DNA of 64,000 bases, from NCBI GenBank assembly GCA_963848495.1, contig CAWKDV010000003.1, positions 434,001 through 498,000 of the forward strand. Reading direction: 5' to 3'. Position numbers and translations under genes: made by a program. Shown here one piece after another: positions 44,832 to 54,624 of the stretch (the stretch's first letter is position 1; each line of letters starts with the position of its first letter). The notes beneath the pieces are model-generated. The model saw nothing but the letters and a program-made list of their open reading frames with translations. It had not been told where the DNA came from and searched no databases. The stretch comes from JAICJR01 sp963848495. GTDB lineage: Bacteria; Actinomycetota; Thermoleophilia; Solirubrobacterales; Thermoleophilaceae.

Positions 44832-45550
44832 TAAGGCGCTCGCACCTCATCACCGCGAACGATCGCCGCCGGCGCCTCCTGCGCGATCCACTCGATGTGC
44901 TCCGCCAGCCGCGGCACCTCCGCCAATCGCTCGAAACCCTCCGACAGCCTGACCGGCCGGCCGAACTGCGACGAGTGCGCGTCGCTCGCCAGCAGGTGGC
45001 AGAGCCCGCGCGAGGCGAGGTCCAGCATGCCCTCGGCCGCCTCGCCGTGGAGCAGGGCGTCGGCGGTGAGCTGGATCAGCGCCCCGCGCTCGCTCAGCGC
45101 CGTGAGCGTCTCGATGAACTCGCCGCCCGGGTGGCGCTCGGGATGCGCCACCACGCAGCGGTAGCCGCCGTATGCCAGCTCGTCGACCGTGCGCAGCAGC
45201 GGCTCGCCGAGCGGCCCAGGCGCCGGCTCGACCAGGAGCCAGCGGCGGCCGTTGCCGAGGGTCAGGGCGGCCAGCTCGTCGAAGTCGAGCTGGGAGACGA
45301 TCGTCTGCGCGACCTCTCCCCCGCTCGCCACGCGCACCGGCACCGCCTGCCGCGACAGCTCGTCGTTCAGCGCGGCCACCCGCTCGGGCAGCTCGCGGAT
45401 GCGGACGTCGTGGTCGTGGCGGATGTGCGGCGTCGCGCAGACGAGTTCGATGCCGTCCTCGGCTGCCTGGCGCGCCATGGCGACGGCGTCGGCCAGATCG
45501 GCCGCGCCGTCGTCGATGCCGGGCAGGATGTGGCAGTGGAGGTCGATCAC
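44828..45550 (-). CDS. PHP-domain tyrosine phosphatase, CpsB/CapC/YwqE type
   Basis: The 240-residue protein opens with HCHILPGIDDGA (5-16), the metal-binding motif of CpsB-type phosphatases, and has further PHP ligands in ATPHIRHD, VVAHPER and ASDAHSS. These manganese enzymes dephosphorylate BY-kinases such as the one encoded at 5788-7371. Its GTG overlaps the stop of the wax-ester synthase gene in GTGA, so it is co-translated with the lipid genes rather than with the kinase. Confidence 0.9.
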   Translation of the reverse strand: MIDLHCHILPGIDDGAADLADAVAMARQAAEDGIELVCATPHIRHDHDVRIRELPERVAALNDELSRQAVPVRVASGGEVAQTIVSQLDFDELAALTLGNGRRWLLVEPAPGPLGEPLLRTVDELAYGGYRCVVAHPERHPGGEFIETLTALSERGALIQLTADALLHGEAAEGMLDLASRGLCHLLASDAHSSQFGRPVRLSEGFERLAEVPRLAEHIEWIAQEAPAAIVRGDEVRAPY

Positions 45551-46980
45551 GCCGCAGCTACGACGGACTTCTTCCCACCGCCGGCGGCGCGCTGCTTCTT
45601 CGCCAGCTCCTGGAGCTCCGCGAACGACTCCTCCATGCCCTTCACAAGCGCGTCCACATCGGGCACGGTATCGCGGTCGGCGTTGACGCCGAACGTGAGC
45701 CGCCCGCCGTAGCTGATCACCGCGATCCCCACCGCGTGCTCGGCCGCGATCGGGACGAGCGGGTAGATCTCGTGCAGCCGCGCACCCATCGCGTAGAGCG
45801 GGATCTGCGGACCGGGCACGTTGGTCACGGTCACGTTGAACAGCCGCGACGCGAACAGCGAGCGGGCGATGAACGTGTGGATCGCCGGGGGCGCGACGCC
45901 CGCGACGTCGATCAGCGTCGAGCCGCCGAGCGCCTGGCTCCCGCCCTTGAGGCCGTCGGCATTGCCCTTGGCCAGCCGGTAGCGCTCGAGCGCGTCGGCC
46001 TCGGCCACCGGCAGGTGCACGAACAGCGAAGTGATCCGGTTGCCGAGCGCCAGCTTCTCGCCGGCCGAGCGGATGTTCATCGGCACCATCGCGCGCAGGC
46101 CCTGCGAGGGCAGCTCGTCGCCGCGCTCCACCAGCAGACGGCGCAGACCGCCGCTGACGGTGGCGAGCACGACGTCGTTGACCGTGCCGCCGAGCTCGTC
46201 CTTCACCGCCTTCACGTCCTCGAGCGACGCGCGCACGACGGCGAAGCGGCGCTCGATCCCGATCGGCCGGTTGAGGCTCGACTTGGGAGCGGCGATCAGC
46301 TCGTCCTTGATCACGAGCTCGGCCAGCGCGGCGCCCCGCTCGAACAGCTTGCGCAGGCGTCGCGGGTGCGTGGCCAGCTCGAACCCGGTGACCGCTCCCC
46401 GGACGAACAGCGACGGGATCTTGAGCAGTCCGTCGGGGCCTGCCTCGGGCACATGGCGCGAGCTGTGCGGTACCGGGATCTCGTCGGCGTCGGGCGCCGT
46501 GTCCATCAACACGTGCCCGACGTCGAGCGAGCCGACACCGTCCACAAGGCAGTGGTGCGTCTTCGTGCAGATCGCCCAGCGGCCGCCCTCGAGCCCCTCG
46601 AGCATGACCGCGTCCCAGAGCGGCCGCTTGCGATCGAGGCGGTGGGACCAGTAGTCGCCGAGCCAGTCGAGCAGCTCCTGCTCGCCGCCCGGCGCCGGCA
46701 GGGCCGCGCGGTGCACGTGGTTGCGGATGTCGAAGTTGTCGTCCGGCACCCAGGTGGGCCAGGAGAGGCCGCCGGTGTGCGGCACCGACAGGCGCTCCCT
46801 GTAACGGGGCAGAACACCTATCCGCTGCTTGTAGTGACGCAGGCCGTCCTCGAACATCGGCACGCTGCCGTCCGGCAGCGGGTCGAACACCAGCAGGCCG
46901 CCGATGTGCATGTGCGCCGTCTCGTCGCTCTGCTCGAGCTCGAGGAAGGTCGCGTCCAGTGGGGTCAGGTGCTCTGCCAT
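45547..46980 (-). CDS. Wax ester synthase/diacylglycerol acyltransferase (WS/DGAT)
   Basis: The 477-residue protein has the N-terminal PLDATFLELE typical of the family, the acyltransferase motif HHCLVDG with H142, H143 and D147, and the C-terminal NVTVTNVPGPQIPL block. It joins an acyl-CoA to a long-chain alcohol or diacylglycerol to make storage or surface lipid. The ATG has AGGAG eight bases upstream. It follows an acyl-CoA ligase gene and an MmpL gene on the same strand. Confidence 0.95.
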   Translation of the reverse strand: MAEHLTPLDATFLELEQSDETAHMHIGGLLVFDPLPDGSVPMFEDGLRHYKQRIGVLPRYRERLSVPHTGGLSWPTWVPDDNFDIRNHVHRAALPAPGGEQELLDWLGDYWSHRLDRKRPLWDAVMLEGLEGGRWAICTKTHHCLVDGVGSLDVGHVLMDTAPDADEIPVPHSSRHVPEAGPDGLLKIPSLFVRGAVTGFELATHPRRLRKLFERGAALAELVIKDELIAAPKSSLNRPIGIERRFAVVRASLEDVKAVKDELGGTVNDVVLATVSGGLRRLLVERGDELPSQGLRAMVPMNIRSAGEKLALGNRITSLFVHLPVAEADALERYRLAKGNADGLKGGSQALGGSTLIDVAGVAPPAIHTFIARSLFASRLFNVTVTNVPGPQIPLYAMGARLHEIYPLVPIAAEHAVGIAVISYGGRLTFGVNADRDTVPDVDALVKGMEESFAELQELAKKQRAAGGGKKSVVAAA

Positions 46981-46989
46981 TCGTCGCTC

Positions 46990-48729
46990 CTATGCGTAAA
47001 GGGAGTCGATGATGTCCGCGTACTTGTCGTAGACGACGCTGCGCTTGACCTTGAGGGTCGGGGTCAGCTCGCCCCCTGCCTGCGAGAGCTCGCCGTCGAC
47101 GATCGCAAAGCGCTTCACCTGCTCGATGCGGGCGAAGCGGGAGTTCGCGGCCTCCACGGCCTTCTCGATCTCCGCCTGCCGGCGCTCAGCCGGCAGCGCA
47201 TGCAACTCGTCCGGGTCGAGCCAGATCAGCCCGACCAGATACGGCCGCCGGTCGCCGTACACCACCGCCTCCGAGATCCAGCGGGTCTCCTTGAGCGTGT
47301 TCTCGATGTTGACCGGCGTGATGTTCTTGCCGCTCGAGGTGATGATGATGTCCTTCTTGCGGCCGGTGATGGACACGAAGCCGGCATCGTCGAGCTGCCC
47401 GAGGTCGCCGCTGCGCAGCCAGCCGTCATCGTCGAGCGTCTGGGCGGTTGCATCCGGGTCCTTGTAGTAGCCCGCGAACACGTTCGGCCCGTGCATGAGG
47501 ATCTCGCCGTCAGCGGCGAGCCTGACCTCGGTGCCGGGCAGCGGCCTGCCGACCGTGCCGAAGCGCTGCTCGCCTTCCGCGTTGAGCGTGGAGGCGGCGC
47601 AGCTCTCCGTCATCCCGTAGCCCTCGAGCACCGGGATGCCGCACGAGGCGAAGAACTCGAGCACGTCCCTGGCGATCGGCGCCGCACCGGTGAGAGCCAG
47701 CTGGAGCTGGCCGCCGAACAGCGCGCGGACCTTGGCGTGGACGATCCTGTCCGCGAGCTTCGTCCGCCGCCCCGGGCCGAGCGCCCAGCGAACCACCACG
47801 CGCTTGATCGGGCTGGAGTCCTCGATGCCCGCCTGCGCAGCCGTGTAGATCTTCTCGAACACGCGCGGCACCGACGGGAAGTGCGTCGGCTTCACCTCCG
47901 CGAGGTTCGCGAGGAGCTTCTTGGCGTCGCCCTCCCAGAACGCGACCGTCGCGCCCACGTCGAGCGAGACCATCTGCGTCACGCGCGCGAGCACGTGGGC
48001 GAGTGGCAGGAACATGAACACGGTGTGCGTGTCGTCGAACTTGATCCGCCGCACGTACATCTCCATCGTGGAGATGAAGTTGGCGTGCGTGAGCATGCAG
48101 CCCTTGGGCGGACCGGTGGTGCCGGAGGTGTAGACGAGCGTCGCCAGGTCATCGGGCGACACCGAGACGATCCGGTCCTCGAGCGCCCCGTCATCCAGCG
48201 AGCGGCCGAGCTCACGCAGCTCCTCGAGCGACATGGCCCAGTCGGCCGAGCCCTCGAAGCTGACGACGTACTCGAGCGCCGGGCAGCGGTCGCGCACGGC
48301 CTCGACCTTGGCGAGCTGCTCGTCGTCCTCGCAGAACACGAGCCGCGCCTCGGAGTGAGCCAGCACGTACTGGCACTCCCCCGGCGAGTTCGTGTGGTAG
48401 ATCGGGGCGACCGTGGCCCCGGCGGACAGCGCGCCGAGATCGGCGAGCGTCCACTCGGGGCGGGTGTTCGACAGGATCGAGATGCGGTCGCCGCGCTCGA
48501 TGCCAAGGGCCATCAGGCCCTTGGCGATCTCGCCGGCGGTGAGGCCGAGCTGCGGGTAGGAGATGTCCTCCCACCCGCCCTCGACCTTGTATCGGAGCGC
48601 TGTCCCGTCGTACCGCTCCGCGGCAGACGAGGCGAGCGCCGCCAGCGTGCGCGACGAGGCCCGAGTCGCCCAGCGTCGCGCTGGGGCGTCCTGATGGTCG
48701 TGTGTGATCTGGTGCGTCATCTGGATCAC
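46990..48729 (-). CDS. Long-chain fatty acid-CoA ligase (AMP-forming)
   Basis: The 579-residue protein of the ANL superfamily has the P-loop YTSGTTGPPKG, the VLEGYGMTES adenylation motif, the Asp of LRSGDLG and the late catalytic Lys region GKNITPVNIENTLK. It activates long-chain fatty acids for the acyltransferase encoded next to it. Start GTG 48729 directly follows the MmpL stop codon with GGAG overlapping it; ATG 48720 is an alternative. Confidence 0.94.
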   Translation of the reverse strand: MIQMTHQITHDHQDAPARRWATRASSRTLAALASSAAERYDGTALRYKVEGGWEDISYPQLGLTAGEIAKGLMALGIERGDRISILSNTRPEWTLADLGALSAGATVAPIYHTNSPGECQYVLAHSEARLVFCEDDEQLAKVEAVRDRCPALEYVVSFEGSADWAMSLEELRELGRSLDDGALEDRIVSVSPDDLATLVYTSGTTGPPKGCMLTHANFISTMEMYVRRIKFDDTHTVFMFLPLAHVLARVTQMVSLDVGATVAFWEGDAKKLLANLAEVKPTHFPSVPRVFEKIYTAAQAGIEDSSPIKRVVVRWALGPGRRTKLADRIVHAKVRALFGGQLQLALTGAAPIARDVLEFFASCGIPVLEGYGMTESCAASTLNAEGEQRFGTVGRPLPGTEVRLAADGEILMHGPNVFAGYYKDPDATAQTLDDDGWLRSGDLGQLDDAGFVSITGRKKDIIITSSGKNITPVNIENTLKETRWISEAVVYGDRRPYLVGLIWLDPDELHALPAERRQAEIEKAVEAANSRFARIEQVKRFAIVDGELSQAGGELTPTLKVKRSVVYDKYADIIDSLYA

Positions 48730-51700
48730 CTACTCCGGCTTGTGCGAGACACCGGGGATGGCGGGCGGCCTGGTTGCGCCGCCCGGGCCTCCACCTCCAC
48801 CGAAGTGGATGGTCGGCACCTTGCGGCCGAGCCAGCCCGGAATCCACCAGTTGAAGCGGCCGAGCAGCACGATGGCCGCCGGCAGCAGGACCAGCCGCAC
48901 GATGGTGGCGTTGATCAGGACGGCCACCAGCGTGCCGATCGCCAGCTCCTGGACCACCGTGAGCAGCGAGCCGCTGAACAGCAGGGCGGCCGCCAGCATC
49001 GGGACCGTGATGCCGGTGACGAGCGCCCAGGTGTGGTTCAGGCCGTAGAAGCTGGCGCCCTCGGTGTCGCCCGAGTCGTACCGCTCCCGTGCCCGGCTGA
49101 GCACGAACACCTCGTACACCGTGGACATGCCGAGTGCCACCGTTGCGATCGAGATGATCGACACCGGGTCCATGAACCCGGGTCCGCTGAGCACCCAGCC
49201 GAACTCGCTGCCGAAGATCAGCGTCAGCACCCCGAAGGTCGCGCCTGCGGTGATCAGGTTGAGCACCGTGGCCACGGCCGGGAGGATCAGCGACCTGGTG
49301 ATGAACATCAGCAGCAGGTAGGTGAACAGGGCGATGCCCACGATCACCGCGGGCAGCTTGGAGGCCGCCACGCTCCTGTACTGATCGAGCGACGCGGCGT
49401 TGCCGCCGACCGCCGCCTTGGTCCCGGTGGCCTTGGCGAACCCCGCCGCCGAGGCCTGCAGCCGCTTGTCCAGTGCGCGGGTGCGTGGGTCGTTCGCGCC
49501 GTACTTCGGCACCACGGTGATGCGGCCTGCGGCGCCGCCCTGATCCAGGTTCACCGTGAAACCGGCCGCCTGACGGGACGCGGTGGGCGCTCCGTCGAGG
49601 GCCGCCAGCACGAAGTAGCCCGAGTCGAACAGGTGTGGAGACTGCTTGTTCAGCTTCTCCAGGTCCTTGGTCGACGGGATGCTCCGGCGGGCCGTGATCA
49701 CCGCTGCGGTGATCTGGCTCATGCCGGACTGGAGCGGAGCGCTCTGCGGGCCGGCCGAGGCGAGCCCGGTGGCCAGCTGGCCGGTTCCGCCGTGCAGCTG
49801 ACCCAGGCCGGACTCGAGCTGGCGGGCGCCCGCGACGAGCTGGCCGAGGCCATTCGACAGGGCGTGTCCGCCGGCGTCGAGCTGATGCAGTCCGCCGGCG
49901 AGGCTTGAGTTACCGGCGGAGAGCTTCGACAGGCCGGCCGAGAGGTCGGCGCTGCCCTTCTTGAGCTGGACGAGCCCCTGCTGCAGCTGACTGAGCTGGC
50001 TGCTCACCAGGCTTGCCACGTTCGCGCTCGAGTCGACCGAGCTCGTCACCGAGCCGAAGCCGCTCGCCAGCTGCCCGGTGCTGCCGGCCGCCCTCTGAAG
50101 GGCCCCAGAGACCGCGCCGTAGGCGGGGTCGCTCTTGCCGGTGGTCATCGCGTTCAGCTGGTTGATCGCCTCCTGCACGGAGCTGTTGGCGCTCTGCGCG
50201 GTGCTGTTCAGCGCCTTGAGCTGCGAGGCGCTGGCCGCGAGGTCGGAGGACAGCTTCTTGACGACCGGCAGGCCGCCCGTCACGCCGTTCTCCGCCGTCG
50301 CGATTCCGGCGGCGAGCTGCCTCGAGCCGCTCGATGCGTCCGCCGCGCCCTTCTTCAGCGCGTCGGCGCCGGACGTGGCCGTGTCGAGCCCACCCGAGAG
50401 CTGGTGCGCCCCGCCGCTGGCCGTCTCGAGTCCGGCGCGCAGCTGGCTCGAGCCTGAGGCCGCCTGGCCGGAGCCGGAGTTGAGCTGGGAGGCGCCGTTG
50501 GCGGCGGCCGCGAGGCCCTCGCGCAACTGCGTCACTCCGGCGCCCGCCTGGCCGAGCCCGACGATCAGCTTCTTCAAATCCTTCTTGCTGCTCTTGGCCG
50601 TCTTCGCGGCCGTGTTGAGACCCTTCGGCACGCCCTGCAGGTCATTGGCGTTCGTGACGATCGCGCCCGGGCCCACGACCGACTTCACGGCCGGGTCCTT
50701 GGCGATCTTCGTCTGATAGGCCTGCAGGTCCGCGAGGAACTTGCGCGTGGTAACCGTGCCCTGCTGCTTGGCCACGATCACCTCGAACGGCGTGACCCAG
50801 CCCGGGCCCATCTCCTTGGCCACCGTCTGGTATGCCACGCGAGCGCTGTTGTCCTTCGGGAGGTACGTGGGATCGGGCGGTCCGGAGCCGAGGCTGAAGA
50901 CCGGCAGGGTGAGGGCCACCAGGCCGGCGAGCGCGATGCCACCGATCACGGCCGGGTGCCTGACGATGCCGAGCGGTACGCGCTTCGGCAGGTGCGCCCT
51001 CGCGCGGTCGCCCAGGCCATAGAAGGTCCAGGCGTCGAGGTGGTGACCGGCGAACACGAACGTCGCCGGCAGCACCACGGTGGCGGCCATCGCCGCCACT
51101 GCCGCCATGATCGTCGCCCCGATCCCCACCGAGTTGAGGATCTCGGTGGTGGAGAGCTCGGTGGCGATGATCATCGTCACGACCATCGCGGTGCCGGCGA
51201 GCATCACGGTCTTCCCGGCGGTCTGAACCGCCGTGGCCGTTGCCGCCGCGCGGTCGTCGTGAGCCGCGAAGCGGTGCTCCGCGCCGCGTCGCCAGATCTC
51301 CTCGCGGTAGCGGGCGATCATCATCAGCGCGAACGCGCTCGAGAGCGCGAGCCCGAGGATGGCGCCGCCCGCGACCGCCACCGGGTCCACGTCGATGATC
51401 GTGGCGACGACGGCAGTGAGCCCGTAGCCGACCGCGAGCACGGTGGCGGAGAAGGCCGTCACGAGGGCGGCCAGCACCGGCGCGCCGAACAGCAGCACGC
51501 ACAGCACGAACAGCACGGGCAGTGCGAGCAGCACCGCCGTGCGTGTGGTCGAGATGCTCTGGCTGCGCATGGCCCGGTCGATCGAGGGCTGCCCGGTGAC
51601 GTAGGCGGTCACCGGCGAGGAGACATAGCGCTTCACCGTCCGGTCGATCTGCGGCTGGACCGTGTTGGCTACGTCCTTCTCAGACCTCTCGACCGCGGTG

Positions 51701-52056
51701 ACGATCGTCGCCACTCCCGGCCGGGGCCGCAGCTCGCTCGTGCCCGGCGTCTTGTCCCACGGGGACAGGATGCGAGCGTCCGGCCGGGTGCGCAGCGCCC
51801 TCACGAGGGCGGGTCCCTGCCGGTCGAGCTGGGCCTGCGGGCCCTTCAACATGATTGGCACGAGCACGCTGTTGCCGAAGCGACTCGTGGCGATGTCCTG
51901 CGCGCGTGAGGACTCGGTGCCCTTCACGACGAGGATCGACGGCGAAAACTTGTTGGTGATGCGGCTGCCGGCGAACCCCATCGCGGCCACCAGCACGAGC
52001 CAAACCGCGATTGACGTCTTTGGCCGACGCATTGCGAGTCCTGCTAACCGGATCAT
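48730..52056 (-). CDS. MMPL/RND-family transporter with long repeat-rich extracytoplasmic domain
   Basis: The 1108-residue protein from ATG 52056 has GGGGGGAG just upstream. Membrane segments at the start (RRPKTSIAVWLVLVAAMGF) and two groups of five or six segments give the RND layout with SSD-like middle segments. Between them lies a long region (about 500-850) of Gly/Ser/Ala/Gln/Leu repeats such as LSGGLDTATSGADALKKG, predicted to be helical. A second loop contains the LDQYRSVAAS-type porter sequence. MmpL proteins export lipids in mycobacteria. Being first in an operon with an acyl-CoA ligase and WS/DGAT, it probably exports the lipid made there. Confidence 0.9.
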   Translation of the reverse strand: MIRLAGLAMRRPKTSIAVWLVLVAAMGFAGSRITNKFSPSILVVKGTESSRAQDIATSRFGNSVLVPIMLKGPQAQLDRQGPALVRALRTRPDARILSPWDKTPGTSELRPRPGVATIVTAVERSEKDVANTVQPQIDRTVKRYVSSPVTAYVTGQPSIDRAMRSQSISTTRTAVLLALPVLFVLCVLLFGAPVLAALVTAFSATVLAVGYGLTAVVATIIDVDPVAVAGGAILGLALSSAFALMMIARYREEIWRRGAEHRFAAHDDRAAATATAVQTAGKTVMLAGTAMVVTMIIATELSTTEILNSVGIGATIMAAVAAMAATVVLPATFVFAGHHLDAWTFYGLGDRARAHLPKRVPLGIVRHPAVIGGIALAGLVALTLPVFSLGSGPPDPTYLPKDNSARVAYQTVAKEMGPGWVTPFEVIVAKQQGTVTTRKFLADLQAYQTKIAKDPAVKSVVGPGAIVTNANDLQGVPKGLNTAAKTAKSSKKDLKKLIVGLGQAGAGVTQLREGLAAAANGASQLNSGSGQAASGSSQLRAGLETASGGAHQLSGGLDTATSGADALKKGAADASSGSRQLAAGIATAENGVTGGLPVVKKLSSDLAASASQLKALNSTAQSANSSVQEAINQLNAMTTGKSDPAYGAVSGALQRAAGSTGQLASGFGSVTSSVDSSANVASLVSSQLSQLQQGLVQLKKGSADLSAGLSKLSAGNSSLAGGLHQLDAGGHALSNGLGQLVAGARQLESGLGQLHGGTGQLATGLASAGPQSAPLQSGMSQITAAVITARRSIPSTKDLEKLNKQSPHLFDSGYFVLAALDGAPTASRQAAGFTVNLDQGGAAGRITVVPKYGANDPRTRALDKRLQASAAGFAKATGTKAAVGGNAASLDQYRSVAASKLPAVIVGIALFTYLLLMFITRSLILPAVATVLNLITAGATFGVLTLIFGSEFGWVLSGPGFMDPVSIISIATVALGMSTVYEVFVLSRARERYDSGDTEGASFYGLNHTWALVTGITVPMLAAALLFSGSLLTVVQELAIGTLVAVLINATIVRLVLLPAAIVLLGRFNWWIPGWLGRKVPTIHFGGGGGPGGATRPPAIPGVSHKPE

Positions 52057-52316
52057 TGCTCCCCCCTCGGGAATGCGGATGGGCGCGAATTTCTTGCTCT
52101 GAGGGGAGCCTCGCGCGCCTAGCCACTGCGGACATCGGCCGTTAGTGCTGCTCCTCATCAGTGGTATGCCGCTGATGCGCGGGGCGTTCTACGTGTGCGT
52201 CCGAAAAGCGCCGGGCCGGCAGTAGTTTCCCCGGACCACGACTCGCAGCTTCCCCGGATGGACCCCACCCCCACCGGCACGTACCTTCGCTTGAGGTACT
52301 CACCGACGGAGGCAGC

Positions 52317-53696
52317 TTGAGCGAGTTGATCGAGGCCCGGCGTCCCGACCCTCTGCGGGTCGTGATCGTCGGCGGCGGCGTGGCGGCAATAGAGGGCCTG
52401 CTCGCCTTGAGAGCCCTCGCGGGCCACGCCGTGACGATCGAGCTCGTCGCCCCCGACGAGTACTTCACCTTCCGCCCCACCTCGGTCGGCGAACCGTTCG
52501 GTCTCGGGCCGCCGCGCCGCTATGCACTAGCGGATATAGCGGCCGAGCACGAAGCTCGGCTCGTTCGCGATTCCTTCCGCGCACTCGACGGCGCGGGTCG
52601 CACGCTCGCCACCGAGGGGGGTGGGGAGATCGAGTTCGACGCTCTGCTCCTGGCCGTCGGCGCCAGGCGGAGCGAGGCCCTCCCCGGCGCCCTGACGTTC
52701 ATGGGCTCGGGCGATGGCGGAGCCTTCCGCTCGCTGCTCGAGGAGCTCGAGCAGGGCAACGCCCGGCGCCTCGCCTTCGTCGTTCCACCGGACGTGCGCT
52801 GGCCGATGGCTCTCTACGAGCTCGCGCTGCTCACGGCCGCGCACCTGGCCGCGCACCGCGTGACCGGCGCGGAGCTCACCTTCGTCACACACGAGCAGGA
52901 ACCGCTCGGGCTCTTCGGGCAGCGGGCGAGCGACTCGGTGCGCGAGCTGCTCGCGCAGGCGGGCATCGCGCTCCGCGCCGGCTACCACGCGCATGGCTTC
53001 GAAGACGGCCGGCTCGACATCGACGGGCACCGTGACCTCGAGCTCGACGCGGTGGTCGCGCTCCCGAAGCTCGACGTGCCGGACCTCGAGGGCGTCCCCC
53101 AGGGCCGGCGCGGGTTCATCCCGATCAACGACCACGGCAAGGTCGACGACCTCTACCGCGTCTACGCAGCAGGCGACGCGACCTGGTTCCCGATCAAGCA
53201 GGGCGGCGTCGCGGCACAGCAGGCAGACGCCGCAGCCGCCTCGATCGCAGCCGCCGCGGGAGCGGACGTCACGCCGCGCCCATTCCGGCCGGTCCTGCGC
53301 GGAGTGCTGCTCACGGGCAGCGCGCCGCACTACATGCGCTCAGAGATCGGGGACCGCGACCACAGCTCCGCGTCCGGCCCCGACGCGCTCTGGTGGCCGC
53401 CCGGGAAGATCGCGGGCCGCTACCTCGCTCCCTACCTTGCGCGCCAGCAGGAGCTCGGCTCCGAGCTGGCCGACCTCGAGCCCGTCCCGGGCGACGCTCG
53501 CCTGCGCCACGAGGATCACGGCGCCGCCGTGGAGCTGGCGCTGGCAGCGGCCGACGCCGACGCCCGCTGGCGCGACTACAAGGGCGCTCTGCGCTGGCTC
53601 GACGTCGCCGAGCAGCTCACGGTCGTGCTCTCCGCCGAGTACGCGGAGAAGCGGGGCCAGTGGCAGCGGGCACGCGACGGCGTGGTCGTCGCGTAG
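52317..53696 (+). CDS. FAD-dependent NAD(P)H/sulfide-quinone oxidoreductase-like protein (NDH-2/SQR superfamily)
   Basis: The 459-residue protein starts at TTG 52317 with GGAGG five bases upstream. N-terminal dinucleotide fold is VVIVGGGVAAIEG (15-27), then TFRPTSVGEP, LLLAVGARRSEALPGA and the second FAD motif VYAAGDATWFPIKQGGVAAQQAD. It lacks a clear second NAD-binding GxGxxG, closer to SQR-like members. C-terminal 80 residues are charged. The electron donor is unknown. It is divergent from the MmpL operon across a 260-bp region. Confidence 0.8.
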   Translation: MSELIEARRPDPLRVVIVGGGVAAIEGLLALRALAGHAVTIELVAPDEYFTFRPTSVGEPFGLGPPRRYALADIAAEHEARLVRDSFRALDGAGRTLATEGGGEIEFDALLLAVGARRSEALPGALTFMGSGDGGAFRSLLEELEQGNARRLAFVVPPDVRWPMALYELALLTAAHLAAHRVTGAELTFVTHEQEPLGLFGQRASDSVRELLAQAGIALRAGYHAHGFEDGRLDIDGHRDLELDAVVALPKLDVPDLEGVPQGRRGFIPINDHGKVDDLYRVYAAGDATWFPIKQGGVAAQQADAAAASIAAAAGADVTPRPFRPVLRGVLLTGSAPHYMRSEIGDRDHSSASGPDALWWPPGKIAGRYLAPYLARQQELGSELADLEPVPGDARLRHEDHGAAVELALAAADADARWRDYKGALRWLDVAEQLTVVLSAEYAEKRGQWQRARDGVVVA

Positions 53697-53714
53697 GCCT
53701 ATCTTCCAAGCGGG

Positions 53715-53720
53715 TACGGT
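53715..53720 (+). promoter_or_regulatory. Candidate -10 box TACGGT of the DUF2127 gene (leaderless)
   Basis: TACGGT is six bases before the ATG at 53727, with CCCGCC between and no Shine-Dalgarno sequence. Confidence 0.5.
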
Positions 53721-53726
53721 CCCGCC

Positions 53727-54575
53727 ATGCCCCGTGCCCGCTCCAGTCCGCCCGGCACGGAGGAGCCGAGCCGCTTCCGGCCGCGGCTCCACTGGGAGCT
53801 GATCGTCTGCGGCATCTCCGGGCACGAGCTCGCCGGCACCGACGCCGCCGAGCTGCGCCCCGAGGACGCGCTGTTCGCCCGCGAGGGCCCCGAGGGGAGG
53901 CGCTGGTACCGCTGCCTGCGCTGCGACAGCTGGCTGCTGCTCGACCCGCCGGAGCGGCCCGCGCGCCTGCAGCCGCCGGACCGCGCCCAGATCGAGCTGC
54001 CATTGCGCGGGAAGGCGCTTCGCGACAAGGTCGTGCTGCGGCTGATCGCCATCGACCGCGCGATCCACTTCGTCGTGCTGGGCGTGCTCGCGTTCGTGGT
54101 GCTGCTGTATGCCAAGAACTCCGCGCACCTGCGCGAGCCTGTGTTCAAGGCCCTGGCGGACCTCGAGAACGGCCTCGGCGGCCCCGCGAAGAGGCACGGC
54201 ATCATCAACTCGCTCCGGCACCTGTTCTCGGTACAGCAGGGGACGCTGACCAAGATTGGGCTGGTGCTCGCGGCCTACGCGCTTGTCGAGGGGCTCGAGG
54301 CGATCGGGCTCTGGTACCAGAAGCGCTGGGCCGAGTACCTCACCTTCGTCGCCACCGGCGCGCTGATCCCGTTCGAGATCTACGAGATCGTCACCAAGGG
54401 CGCGCCGTTCAAGGTGATCACGCTGATCGTCAACGTCGCCGTGGTCGCCTACCTGCTGTGGGCCAAGCGGCTGTTCGGCATCCGCGGCGGCGGGGCTGCG
54501 GAGGAGGCCGAGCGGGCGCGGGACATGGGCTGGGAAGCGCTCGAGGAGCCGCTGGCGATGCCCCACCAGGCCTGA
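53727..54575 (+). CDS. DUF2127-like membrane protein
   Basis: The 282-residue protein has a soluble N-terminal part (about 1-100) with a Cys pair (YRCLRCDSWLLL) that may form half a zinc site, then membrane segments at about 112-130, 175-195, 205-225 and 228-250. The order LRLIAIDRAIHFVVLG ... EGLEAIGLWYQKRWAEYLT matches DUF2127 proteins. Function unknown. Confidence 0.75.
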   Translation: MPRARSSPPGTEEPSRFRPRLHWELIVCGISGHELAGTDAAELRPEDALFAREGPEGRRWYRCLRCDSWLLLDPPERPARLQPPDRAQIELPLRGKALRDKVVLRLIAIDRAIHFVVLGVLAFVVLLYAKNSAHLREPVFKALADLENGLGGPAKRHGIINSLRHLFSVQQGTLTKIGLVLAAYALVEGLEAIGLWYQKRWAEYLTFVATGALIPFEIYEIVTKGAPFKVITLIVNVAVVAYLLWAKRLFGIRGGGAAEEAERARDMGWEALEEPLAMPHQA

Positions 54576-54624
54576 ACACCGGCTCAGGACACAGCTGTCC
54601 GGACCCTGTTGCACACTGAAGAGG

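Noticed and set aside
45172..49908. A very long plus-strand open frame (over 1500 codons) opposite the lipid operon
   Set aside because: It is antisense to well-conserved genes and its product is only Arg/Asp/His/Gly/Val-rich low-complexity sequence, as expected for GC-rich shadow frames.
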